64,000 bases of DNA from RYN-230 sp963718305 (GCA_963718305.1 CAVQZG010000023.1:62001-126000), one strand, 5' to 3'. Positions 52,139 through 59,992 are shown, counted from the first letter of the stretch. Made by a program: numbers and translations. Notes: generated from the letters alone by a model not told the origin.

Positions 52139-53650
52139 TCACCGTCCGGACGTGAGGGCCTGGGCGGCGGAGATCAGGGCGGCTTCCGCCTCGGCGTTGC
52201 GGGTCCGGCGGGCCGAGTTCCACTGCCGGGCGGCGGCCACCCGGCGCTTGACCCGGCGGGCGTGCTCCTGGACCCGGCCCGGGCTCGCGCCGCCGGGGGC
52301 GCTGCGCGCCGCCACCACCGAGGCCGGGTCGGTCACCGCGCGGAGCAGGTCCGCGGTGATGGGCACCTCGGCCCCGGTGATCTCGGCCGCCGCGCCGCGC
52401 ACCACCGGCAGGGTCAGCTCGTCTTCGCCGCGGGCCAGGGCGCTGGCGACGGCCCGGCCGACCACCCGGTAGGCCGTGCGGTAGTCGAGCCGGTAACGCT
52501 GGGTCAGTTCCTCCGCGAGGTCGGCGGCTGCGGTGAAATGGCTGACCGCCTGCTCGGCCAGGACATCGGCGTCCACGCTCAGCCCGGTGACCACCGCGGT
52601 TCCCAGCCGGACGAGCCGGCCCGCGAGATCGAGCGCCCCCGCCACCTCGCCGTAGGCGTACAGCCAGTTGTCGGTGCGCGCCGACGGGGTGAGCCCGGTC
52701 GCGAGCAACCCGGTCAGGCGGCCGACCAGGGTGCCCGCGCCACCGCGCAGCACCGGCAGCGCGTACGGGTTGCGCTTTTGCGGCATCAGCACGCTGGCCC
52801 GGCACAGCGAGGCGTCCAGCGTCACATAGCCGAACGCGGGGCTGGCGAAGATCTCCAGGTCCGAGGCGAGCTGGCTGATCGTCGTCACGGCCTGCACGGC
52901 CGCCAGGACCGCGTCGGCCAGCACATCAGCCGACCACATCGCGTCGCGGGTGTGCGGGCCGACCGCGCCGAAACCCAGGCCCCGGGCCAGCCGGCCCCGG
53001 TCCAGCGGCAGCCGGGTACCGCCCACCCCGCCCGCGCCGCCCGGCGACACGTCCGCGAGTACGTAGGCGGCCTCGATCCGGTCCAGGTGGCGCACGGCCT
53101 GCTCGGCGAAGCCGCCCAGGTAGTGCCCGAACGTGGACGGCTGCGCAGGCTGGAGGTAGGTGGTGTCCGCCCACAGGGTGCCGGCCTGCGAGGTGGCCTG
53201 GTCCGCGACCGCGCGGGCGAACGCGGCCACGTCAGCGTGCAGGCCGAGGAGCCGGTCGCGGAGGGCGAGCCGGAAGGCGATCCGGCCCGCCTCGCGGCGG
53301 GTCCGGCCGAGATGCAGGCGGCCCGCCGCCGGGCCGAGCTCCCGCTCCAGTTCCCGCTCCCGGCTGTTGTACGCGTCGCCGTATACCGCGTCGTAGGGGA
53401 ACTCGGCGGCTGGCGAGTCGAGCAGCTTGAGCAGCACCGCGCCCACCGGCGCTGCCTCGTCGCGGGTCAGCGCGCCGCACTCGACCAGCTCGGCGAGGTG
53501 GGCCAGGTCGGCCAGGGTCAGGCCGCGGTGCAGCAGCGGCGCGTCGGCGATCTCCAGCGCGTAACCGGCCTCGACGAGCTCAGGCGCCGGGCCGCTGGTG
53601 ATCCGGGCCGCGGTGCCGAGGTAGCCCTCGGGAGGACGCACCCCGGTCAT
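52139..53650 (-). CDS. Argininosuccinate lyase-like member of the aspartase/fumarase superfamily (putative coenzyme M pathway lyase)
   Basis: 503 residues of the ArgH type. N-terminal LHLGRTRREAGRIAFRLALR replaces the ArgH segment G-R-S-R-N-D-Q-V. C1 reads TYLQPAQPSTFGHYLGGFAE, where ArgH has T-H-L-Q: the conserved His is Tyr here. C2 is PGGAGGVGGTRLPLDRGRLA. The C3 loop is RASVLMPQKRNPYALPVLRG (Ser three residues before MPQ retained, about residues 286-296). These changes argue against true argininosuccinate cleavage. The gene is last in a minus-strand operon with a PLP enzyme, a second superfamily lyase, an unknown protein and ComA, matching the pair of superfamily lyases in bacterial coenzyme M synthesis. 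Its ATG overlaps the previous stop (ATGA). Confidence 0.8.
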   Translation of the reverse strand: MTGVRPPEGYLGTAARITSGPAPELVEAGYALEIADAPLLHRGLTLADLAHLAELVECGALTRDEAAPVGAVLLKLLDSPAAEFPYDAVYGDAYNSRERELERELGPAAGRLHLGRTRREAGRIAFRLALRDRLLGLHADVAAFARAVADQATSQAGTLWADTTYLQPAQPSTFGHYLGGFAEQAVRHLDRIEAAYVLADVSPGGAGGVGGTRLPLDRGRLARGLGFGAVGPHTRDAMWSADVLADAVLAAVQAVTTISQLASDLEIFASPAFGYVTLDASLCRASVLMPQKRNPYALPVLRGGAGTLVGRLTGLLATGLTPSARTDNWLYAYGEVAGALDLAGRLVRLGTAVVTGLSVDADVLAEQAVSHFTAAADLAEELTQRYRLDYRTAYRVVGRAVASALARGEDELTLPVVRGAAAEITGAEVPITADLLRAVTDPASVVAARSAPGGASPGRVQEHARRVKRRVAAARQWNSARRTRNAEAEAALISAAQALTSGR

Positions 53651-54798
53651 CGATCCTCACCTCCGGACCGGCCTGGCGCGCCGGGCTCAGGTGCGTCGGA
53701 TAGGGGCCCCGCGAACAGCGTGGGCGCGCCCCCGCTGACCAGGAACACCTGGGGGCCGTGCACCCGGCCCGCGCGGCACCCGGCGATCAGGGCAGCCATC
53801 GCCTTGGCCCCGAACACCGGGTCCAGGAACACGCCTTCGGTCCTGGCGACGAGCCGCGCCGCGGCCTGGCCCGCGGCCGAAGGGACGCCGTACCCCGGCC
53901 CGATCCACCCGTCCCGCACATCCGGCGCGGGCAGCTCCGCGCCGGTCCCGGCGAGCGCAGCCGCCGCGGCGGCCAGGTCCCGGACCCGGCTCGCGGCTTC
54001 CGCGGCGGGGCGGCTCACCGTCACCCCCACGACCTGGTAGCTCGCGCCGGTCAGGGCCGCGCCGGCCACCAGCCCGGCCTGGGTGCCGCACGACCCGGTG
54101 GCCAGCCACAATCCGGCGGGCGGTTCGTCCAGCCCGGCCAGCTGGCCGGCCAGTTCCACGCTGGCCCGGACGTAGCCCAGCGCGCCCAGCGGCGTCGCGC
54201 CACCGCGCGGCACCGGGTACGGGTGCCGGCCCGTGGCGCGCAACTCCCCGGTGACCGCCGCGATGCCCGCGTCCACGGACGACCGTTCCGCTTCGCCAGT
54301 GAACCGCACGTCCACGCCGAGCCAGCGGTGCAGCCGCATGTTGCCCTCGGCCCGGCCGGCCTCGTGCCCGGCGCCGGTCCCGTAGCACGCGCTGCCGTAA
54401 CACACAATGTGCGGCTCGATCCCGTAGCGCAGGCAGGCCAGGGCGGCCAGCATGGTCCAGTTCGACTGGGGCCCGGCCCCGGTCACCAGGCTGTCGCAGC
54501 CCTGCGCGAGTGCGTCCGCGATGAGGAACTCCAGCCCGCGCAGCTTGTTGCCGCCCAGGCCAGCGCCGGCCAGATCGTCGCGTTTGAACAGCACCGGAAC
54601 CCCCAGCTCGCGCGACAGCCGCGGCGCCAGGTGCAGCGGGGTGGGCGCGAGGACCAGGTCCACCCGCGGGGGGTCACCCCCGGCGCTGTGGGGGCCAGCC
54701 CCGGAACTGCCTGCGCCAGTCCCGGGGCTGGCCGTTCGTGGTCCGGTGGTCACCGCAGTCACCCCGCGATCACCCCGGCCCCCCTCAGTCACCGTCAT
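53647..54798 (-). CDS. D-cysteine desulfhydrase/ACC deaminase-like PLP enzyme
   Basis: 383 residues, of fold type II. After a Gly/Ser-rich N-terminus the domain starts LVLAPTPLHLAPRLSRELGV and LFKRDDLAGAGLGGNKLRGL, with the PLP-binding Lys in GGNK. TGAGPQSNWTMLAALACLRY aligns with the Q-S-N-H/Q-x-R loop of D-cysteine desulfhydrase and ACC deaminase, but has Trp after Asn. ATGSCGTQAGLVAGA is the phosphate-cup Gly loop, and FLDPVFGAKAMAALIAG closes the domain. The substitution suggests a different substrate; in the Xanthobacter coenzyme M cluster a homologue of this family occurs. It overlaps both neighbours (4 and 14 bp). Confidence 0.82.
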   Translation of the reverse strand: MTVTEGGRGDRGVTAVTTGPRTASPGTGAGSSGAGPHSAGGDPPRVDLVLAPTPLHLAPRLSRELGVPVLFKRDDLAGAGLGGNKLRGLEFLIADALAQGCDSLVTGAGPQSNWTMLAALACLRYGIEPHIVCYGSACYGTGAGHEAGRAEGNMRLHRWLGVDVRFTGEAERSSVDAGIAAVTGELRATGRHPYPVPRGGATPLGALGYVRASVELAGQLAGLDEPPAGLWLATGSCGTQAGLVAGAALTGASYQVVGVTVSRPAAEAASRVRDLAAAAAALAGTGAELPAPDVRDGWIGPGYGVPSAAGQAAARLVARTEGVFLDPVFGAKAMAALIAGCRAGRVHGPQVFLVSGGAPTLFAGPLSDAPEPGAPGRSGGEDR

Positions 54799-56152
54799 CT
54801 CCGCTTACGGCCACCCGCCGGGCGCGGTCCACGAACGCAGCGCACGAGCCCAGCGAGGCGCGCACTTCCAGCAGCTCATCGAGTTCAGCGTCGGGAATCG
54901 CGTCCAGCCGGGGATCCCCGCGCAGCGCGGTGCGGAAGTCCTGATCCTGGTCGAGGCCGTGCATGGCGGCGGCGTACACGCTGTCGTGTGCGGAGTGCTT
55001 GCCGAGCCGGTCGGCCAGCGCGCGCATCACCGGCTCCGACAGCAGGTAGCCGCGGTGGCTGTCGATATTGGCCAGCATCCGTTCCGGGTCGGCCCGGACC
55101 CCGTCCAGCATCCTGGCCCCGGACCCGACGCAGGCCGCGAAGGCCATCGAGGTCTCCGGGACCACCAGCCACTCGGTTTTCCAGGCCCGGCCGTCCCGCT
55201 CGTGCTCGCCGACCATCCCGTCCAGGGCCACGCCCGCCTGGGCCCGGATCACCCGGGACAGGGTGACCAGGTGCTCGGAGATCTCCGGGTTGCGCTTGTG
55301 CGGCATGGTGATCGAGCCGACCGTGCCCGGCGTGAACGACTCGCGCAGCTCCCCGATCTCCGGCCGCTGCAGCTGGTACACCTCGTTGCCGATCTTGCCG
55401 GCCGTCGCGGAGATGGCGGCGAGCAGCCAGATGAACTCGGCCACCCCGTCCCGGGCCGTGATCCACGGCACCACGGGCACCCCCAGCCCGAGCTGCCGGG
55501 CGAACGCCTCCAGCAGATCCAGGGCCCGGCCGCCCCAGAACTCCATGGTCCCCAGCGCCCCGCCGAGCTGCACGACCTCCCACCGGCGCCGGCCCTGCCG
55601 CAGCCGCTCCAGGTGCCGGTCCAGCTCCGCGGCCCAGACGGCGGCCTTGAACCCGAACGTGATCGGGAGCCCCGGCTGCCCGTGGGTCCGCCCGCACATC
55701 GGCGTGTCCCGGTACTCTGCGGCCAGCTCGAGCGCCCGGTCGCGCATCCTGGTCACGTCCCGCTCGGCGATATCCCCGACCGCCCGGAACACCAGCGCGA
55801 ACCAGGTGTCCGACAGATCCTGCACCGTGGCCCCGTAATACACCCACTCCCGGGCCTCTTCCGGCAGCACCGCACGCAGCGCCGTGATCAGTCCCATCGT
55901 CGAGTGCCCGGTCGCCCTCGTCTGCTCCGCGACCAGATCCAGGTCGATCAGCGACACGTCAGCGTGCGCCCGGATCGTCTTGGCCGCTTCCGGGGGGATC
56001 AGGCCGACATCGGCCTGCGCCTGAGCCAGGGCGGCCAGGATCTGCAGCCAGGCCTGGGTCCGGCCGTCGTCGGAGAACAAGGCTGAGGCCTCGGGGGTGG
56101 TCCACAGGTGCCCGAAGATCGCCGAATCCGCCGGGTGCGCGCCGCCGGTCAT
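54785..56152 (-). CDS. PurB/CMLE-like member of the aspartase/fumarase superfamily (putative coenzyme M pathway lyase)
   Basis: 455 residues. ATGHSTMGLITALRAVLPEE and WVYYGATVQDLSDTW form the first active-site region. C1 is MCGRTHGQPGLPITFGFKAA with the conserved His. C2 is VQLGGALGTMEFWGGRALDL, and the C3 loop is GTVGSITMPHKRNPEISEHL (about 278-297; Ser three residues before MPH). It is closest in pattern to 3-carboxymuconate cycloisomerase/adenylosuccinate lyase, but no purine or aromatic genes are near. Within the ComA-containing operon it is a candidate for eliminating phosphate from phosphosulfolactate or adding an amine to sulfoacrylate. The start overlaps the upstream stop by ATGA. Confidence 0.85.
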   Translation of the reverse strand: MTGGAHPADSAIFGHLWTTPEASALFSDDGRTQAWLQILAALAQAQADVGLIPPEAAKTIRAHADVSLIDLDLVAEQTRATGHSTMGLITALRAVLPEEAREWVYYGATVQDLSDTWFALVFRAVGDIAERDVTRMRDRALELAAEYRDTPMCGRTHGQPGLPITFGFKAAVWAAELDRHLERLRQGRRRWEVVQLGGALGTMEFWGGRALDLLEAFARQLGLGVPVVPWITARDGVAEFIWLLAAISATAGKIGNEVYQLQRPEIGELRESFTPGTVGSITMPHKRNPEISEHLVTLSRVIRAQAGVALDGMVGEHERDGRAWKTEWLVVPETSMAFAACVGSGARMLDGVRADPERMLANIDSHRGYLLSEPVMRALADRLGKHSAHDSVYAAAMHGLDQDQDFRTALRGDPRLDAIPDAELDELLEVRASLGSCAAFVDRARRVAVSGDDGD

Positions 56153-57138
56153 CGCGCCGTGCTTCCAGGCGCCGGACCCGGCGGGGGCGCCGGGGCATCA
56201 ACGGTCGCCGTTATGGCGCCCGTTGATGCCCCGGTGACCTGCCCGTCACTGACTGGTGGGACCCCGCACAGTTCGCGCAACGCCGCACGGACCTCGTCCA
56301 GGTTGGCGCCCCAGGGGACGACTGCCGAGCTGCCGTCCACCTCGATGCCGCGTTCTCGGAGGCAGCACTTCGTGAGCACCAATCCTCCGGGGGCGCCCGC
56401 CGCGACTCTCGCCCTAGGGCAGAGGTCTACCTGGCGCGGTTCCGTTAGATAAAAGTGGTTGTGGAACTGGCGGGAGCGTTCACAGCCGATGAGCAGCCAG
56501 TCGTCCTGGTAGGGCGGGTGAGTGTCGAGGAAGCTGACGTCGCCCTCGGCGGGCATGCCACTGCCCCGGCAGGGGAGCAGGTAGTGCGGGGCCGGGTTCG
56601 CCGCGACCAGCTCGGTCACATCCACGGCGTCCAGGATGAGGTCGATGGGGGGCAGGTCCTCGTCGTAGGCGACGGCCTGCTCGGCCATGGCCAGCAGTTT
56701 CGGGGGGTGCGGCGGGATGACCTCGGTGACCCGGATCTGGACGGGCGCGGGCCGCCAGATGAAGTTGACGTGCTCGAACTTGCCCTGGACGACGTAGGCG
56801 AGCACGCCGTCGCGCTGGTGCTTAAGGGCCGTCGCCGCGAGCGACGTGGCGTTGCCCACGTCCGTCGCCGGGTCGGTGATCCAGAGCGTTGCTTCCGGGC
56901 CGGCCAGGATGCGCAGCTCGGCGACCGGGGAGAACAGGGGGCCGGGATCGGCCGGGCGGACAGCGACCAGGGCGGTGCCGGGGCCGTTGCGGAGGACGAG
57001 GAACGCGGTCCGGCGGTAGATCTCCCGGGTGCGCAGCAGGCCCTCGATACCGGCCGGGGTGAGCGGCACATCGACTTCCTGCACGGACAGGCCGCGGTAC
57101 GGCCGGGTGATCGTGTTGGGAGCGGGCTCGGCGATCAC
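56149..57138 (-). CDS. Unrecognised Cys-containing protein inside the ComA/lyase operon
   Basis: 329 residues; I do not recognise the family. The N-terminal 150 residues are alpha/beta (TFLVLRNGPGTALVAVRPAD type; LAYVVQGKFEHVNFIWRPAP). The middle has an acidic segment (AYDEDLPPIDLILDAVDVTE). The C-terminal part holds five Cys: HYLLPCRGSGMPAEGDVSFL, WLLIGCERSRQFHNHFYLTE, VDLCPRARVAAG and VLTKCCLRERGIEVDG, then SSAVVPWGANLDEVRAALRE. The Cys/His-rich spacing could bind zinc or an Fe-S cluster. It overlaps the lyase gene by ATGA and sits 12 bp after ComA, so it is cotranscribed and may supply a missing step. The last ~40 codons are low-complexity and contain a palindrome. Confidence 0.75.
   Translation of the reverse strand: MIAEPAPNTITRPYRGLSVQEVDVPLTPAGIEGLLRTREIYRRTAFLVLRNGPGTALVAVRPADPGPLFSPVAELRILAGPEATLWITDPATDVGNATSLAATALKHQRDGVLAYVVQGKFEHVNFIWRPAPVQIRVTEVIPPHPPKLLAMAEQAVAYDEDLPPIDLILDAVDVTELVAANPAPHYLLPCRGSGMPAEGDVSFLDTHPPYQDDWLLIGCERSRQFHNHFYLTEPRQVDLCPRARVAAGAPGGLVLTKCCLRERGIEVDGSSAVVPWGANLDEVRAALRELCGVPPVSDGQVTGASTGAITATVDAPAPPPGPAPGSTAR
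56190..56234. repeat. 15-bp perfect inverted repeat inside a coding 3' end
   Basis: CCGGGGCATCAACGG (56190-56204) pairs with CCGTTGATGCCCCGG (56220-56234); inside the loop CGCC and GGCG can also pair. It lies in the last codons of the unknown gene, about 40 bp before the next start in the operon. Confidence 0.7.
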
Positions 57139-57150
57139 GTCAGGGGCCCC

Positions 57151-57933
57151 TCAGGCCAGGGCGCCTGGGGTCAGAGTACGGGCCGCGATGGTGTCCGCGC
57201 GCAGCCCGAGCCGCAGCGTTTCCAGCGACAGGACACTGGCCGGCGCGACGTTGCCGAGGTTGACGTCCGCGCCGAGCTGGCGGATGAACCAGGCCTGCTG
57301 GCTCTTGCCCGGGGCCTCGAAGATCACCTTGTCCGGCGGGATCCAGTCCAGGATGGCGGCGACCAGATCCTCGCGGATGCCCTGATCCGCGTGGTACAGC
57401 CCGACCGTCCCGCTCTCCCGGCCCTCGGCGATCACCCAGGTGGCGCCGGCGTCGAGGTCGCGGGCCATCTCCTCGCCCCACTCGGCCGGGGATGGCGGGT
57501 AGTTACCTTCCTTGGCCCCGGTCTCGGCGAGCACCACGAAGTCCGCGGCCAGCTCGCGGACCAGGGCGTGCTTGCGGCTGGCCGGGAGGGCCCGGAGGCC
57601 GTTGGACACTTCGACGCAGGTGATGCCGACCTTGAGCGCCCAGTCCCGCAGCTCGCTGACCCGGTCCTGCAGCGCGGCCACTTCGAGCAGCGTCCCGCCC
57701 AGCGAGACCGGGCATTCGTGGTCCGCGCAGATGCCAACCCGCTCCTCCAGCAGCGGATCGACGTACCCGATGCCCCAGCCCACCTTCACGATGTCCACCA
57801 GGTGCCCGGCCTGCCCCAGGAAGGCCCGGGTCCCGTCCGGGGTCAGCCCGCTGTCCAGCACGTGGGTGAGACCGCGGGACCGGGGCTTGGCCGACCGGGC
57901 CGGCAGCCGGAGGAAGCTGGGACACTCGGGCAC
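57151..57933 (-). CDS. comA: Phosphosulfolactate synthase (ComA family)
   Basis: 260 residues, the usual size. ComA adds sulfite to phosphoenolpyruvate to give (R)-2-phospho-3-sulfolactate, the first step of coenzyme M and sulfolactate synthesis. The TIM barrel shows the family landmarks: KPRSRGLTHVLDSGL near the N-terminus, HLVDIVKVGWGIGYVDP, CPVSLGGTLLEVAALQDRV, ITCVEVSNGLRALPASRK, FVVLAETGAKEGNYPPS and WVIAEGRESGTVGLY. It heads the overlapping operon (next gene 12 bp away). In bacteria ComA occurs in the coenzyme M clusters of alkene oxidisers and in sulfolactate spore metabolism of Bacillus; the surrounding lyases favour the former. Confidence 0.9.
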   Translation of the reverse strand: MPECPSFLRLPARSAKPRSRGLTHVLDSGLTPDGTRAFLGQAGHLVDIVKVGWGIGYVDPLLEERVGICADHECPVSLGGTLLEVAALQDRVSELRDWALKVGITCVEVSNGLRALPASRKHALVRELAADFVVLAETGAKEGNYPPSPAEWGEEMARDLDAGATWVIAEGRESGTVGLYHADQGIREDLVAAILDWIPPDKVIFEAPGKSQQAWFIRQLGADVNLGNVAPASVLSLETLRLGLRADTIAARTLTPGALA

Positions 57934-58043
57934 GGTGCGCCTCCCGCTCTATGGTGTGGTCGCACCATAGGCACGCGGGTCCCCGAGTTTCGCTGTCCTG
58001 GCAGGGTGAGGTTTGGCGGTTTCGTTGCCCCTGAGGGCTGCGG

Positions 58044-58076
58044 GCGTCCCCGGAGGGGTGGGGCCTCCGGGGACGC
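58044..58076 (-). terminator. 13-bp hairpin between the MetE-like gene and comA
   Basis: GCGTCCCCGGAGG (58044-58056) pairs with CCTCCGGGGACGC (58064-58076), just 6 bp beyond the stop of the MetE-like gene. It should terminate or attenuate its transcript before comA, making comA a separate or downstream-attenuated unit. Confidence 0.65.
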
Positions 58077-58081
58077 GACCG

Positions 58082-59185
58082 TCAGCCTTGTATCTCGGCC
58101 CGGACCTGGGCGGCGCCGTCGGCCAGCGCCCGCAGCTTGCCCGCCGAGATCATCCGGGGCAGGTTGATCAGCCCGCAGTCGGTGGACAGGCCCAGCCGGT
58201 CGGCGGGCACGTACTCGAGCACCTGCCGGATCCGGTCGGCGACTTCCGCCGCGCTCTCGGTGACGGTGGACTTCACGTCGATGACCCCGGCCACGAAGGG
58301 TTTGGTCCAGTTGTTGTCGGTCAGCGGCTTCAGGTCGTCCGGCCCGGTCCGGCCCACCTCGTAGTTCAGCGCGGTGATGTTGGCGTCGAGCACGTGCGGG
58401 AAGATCGCGTGCGCCCGTTCCGGAGCCGGGGCGTCGGAGGCCCGCTTGTCCAGCACGAACGCCCCGAACTCGGTGTCTGTCTCGTCCGGGAAGTACGCGG
58501 GCGTCCCGGAGTAGTTGCCCCAGCAGGTGTGCACCCAGAACTCGCAGTTCACGCCCTCGACCGAGGCGTTCAGCGCCTCGATCTCCCAGTCGCCCATGCC
58601 GTACGGCCAGACGAACTCATCCAGCTGGATGATGTCGCAGCCGTTGTCGGCCAGCTCCTTGAAGTCCTCGTTGAACGCCTTGGCCAGCGCCATCGCGACT
58701 TCCCGGGTGTCCTTGTAGTGCAGGTTCGTGGTGGCGGCGGCGATCACGCCCAGCCCGGTGTAGGACACCTTGACCGGCTTCCTGGTCGCTTTCCGTACCG
58801 CGCGCAGGTTGACCAGGTGGAAGGGGACTTCGCGGGCGATCTCGCCGACACAGGTGGGGGAGAAGAGGGTGGAGTAGATCGGCAGCCCGATCGGCGGCCC
58901 GGAGAGCCGGTAGCCGGACATGCGCTCCAGGTAGTAGTAGAGGATGGTGCCGTACGGGGAGTCCCCGCCGTAGACCTTCCCGTCGCTGATCACGTCCAGG
59001 CCCGCGGCCTCCTGGTCGCGCACGATGGCCCCCACGACGTCCTCGAACGCTTCCTTGCTGATCGAGTCGTGGATGAACTCACCCTTGGGCAGCGTGGCGA
59101 ACGCGTGCCCGTCGTACCAGCGTGGGTTGGGATAGTTGCCGACCATCGTGGTGGGCAGCAAGATGTCCTGACCGCCGATGAGCAT
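58082..59185 (-). CDS. MetE/epoxyalkane:coenzyme M transferase superfamily zinc enzyme
   Basis: 367 residues from ATG 59185 (GGAG 6 nt upstream), comparable to epoxyalkane:CoM transferase (~370) and half the length of full MetE. The barrel begins LPTTMVGNYPNPRWYDGH. The zinc site is H-x-C in FWVHTCWGNYSG (His219, Cys221) plus Cys337 in GLSTDCGLINLPRM; the spacing matches the His/Cys/Cys set of MetE and of EaCoMT. IIQLDEFVWPYG carries the acidic barrel motif. Such enzymes activate a thiol on zinc for alkylation. Adjacent to a coenzyme M-type operon, a CoM-alkylating role is attractive, but homocysteine methylation by a core MetE cannot be excluded. Confidence 0.83.
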   Translation of the reverse strand: MLIGGQDILLPTTMVGNYPNPRWYDGHAFATLPKGEFIHDSISKEAFEDVVGAIVRDQEAAGLDVISDGKVYGGDSPYGTILYYYLERMSGYRLSGPPIGLPIYSTLFSPTCVGEIAREVPFHLVNLRAVRKATRKPVKVSYTGLGVIAAATTNLHYKDTREVAMALAKAFNEDFKELADNGCDIIQLDEFVWPYGMGDWEIEALNASVEGVNCEFWVHTCWGNYSGTPAYFPDETDTEFGAFVLDKRASDAPAPERAHAIFPHVLDANITALNYEVGRTGPDDLKPLTDNNWTKPFVAGVIDVKSTVTESAAEVADRIRQVLEYVPADRLGLSTDCGLINLPRMISAGKLRALADGAAQVRAEIQG

Positions 59186-59340
59186 CGTTGCTCCTTCCGG
59201 TTGCGCGGTGTTCAAAGTGCGCAGTCGCAGGTAGGTAGGTGCGAGGAGCGTAGGCCGGCTGATCAGCGAGTTTCTTCCCTCCCCGGGGACCGTTCTCGGC
59301 CTGCTGGTCCCCACCCTGGGGCAGAAAACCCGGATCGGGT

Positions 59341-59346
59341 TACTGT
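59341..59346 (+). promoter_or_regulatory. Leaderless -10 box (TACTGT) for the LysE-like gene
   Basis: TACTGT is 7 nt upstream of GTG 59354; no ribosome binding site is seen. Confidence 0.45.
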
Positions 59347-59353
59347 CGGTAGC

Positions 59354-59992
59354 GTGATTTCGACCTCGAGCCTGCTGGGCTACGCGCTGGCGTCCTTCAT
59401 CCTGATCGTGATCCCCGGACCGAGCGTCCTGTTCGTGGTGGGCCGGGCGCTCGCCTACGGCCGCCGCACCGCGCTCGCCACCGTGTGCGGCAACTCCGCG
59501 GGCAACTACGTGGTCGCGATCTGCGTCGCGATCGGCGTGGGCGCGCTCGTCCAGCGCTCCGCGCAGGTCTTCACGGTGCTGAAGCTCGCGGGCGCCCTGT
59601 ACCTGATCTGGCTGGGGATCCAGGCGTACCGGCGGCGCGGCACGCTGGCCGAGGCGTTCGCTGATGCCACGCAGGCCCGCAGCGACCGCCGGGCGGTGCG
59701 CGAAGGGTTCCTGGTCGGGGTGACCAACCCTAAGGCGCTGATCCTGTTCGGGGCGGTGCTGCCGCAGTTCGTGAACCGGGCCGCCGGGCACGTCCCGCTG
59801 CAGATGCTGGTGCTGAGCCTGGTGTCGATCGTTATCGGGCTGGCCTCGGACAGCACCTGGGGAGTGGCGGCCAGCCGGCTGCGGTCCTGGTTCGCCCGCT
59901 CCCCGCGCCGGTTCGCGATGGTCGGCGGGGCCGGCGGCCTGGCCATGATCGGCGTAGGTGTCACCGTGGCCCTCACCGGCCGGAAGAACTGA
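59354..59992 (+). CDS. LysE/RhtB-family exporter
   Basis: 212 residues, normal for the family. Six helices, with the signature LASFILIVIPGPSVLFVVGR near the start, GNSAGNYVVAICVAIGVGAL, LKLAGALYLIWLGIQAYRRR and GFLVGVTNPKALILFGAVLP, the conserved N-P-K segment. It exports amino acids or similar small zwitterions. It is divergent from the MetE-like gene across 168 bp and so may be coregulated with the coenzyme M-like cluster; export of a sulfonate or thiol product is speculative. Confidence 0.9.
   Translation: MISTSSLLGYALASFILIVIPGPSVLFVVGRALAYGRRTALATVCGNSAGNYVVAICVAIGVGALVQRSAQVFTVLKLAGALYLIWLGIQAYRRRGTLAEAFADATQARSDRRAVREGFLVGVTNPKALILFGAVLPQFVNRAAGHVPLQMLVLSLVSIVIGLASDSTWGVAASRLRSWFARSPRRFAMVGGAGGLAMIGVGVTVALTGRKN

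Noticed and set aside
54452..56086. A 544-codon plus-strand open frame opposite the PurB-like lyase
   Set aside because: No domain and typical shadow composition; the minus strand carries a full superfamily lyase.
58013..59353. A long plus-strand open frame opposite the MetE-like gene, in frame with the LysE-like gene
   Set aside because: The antisense strand has an intact MetE-like protein with zinc ligands; only the part from 59354 on is a real gene.
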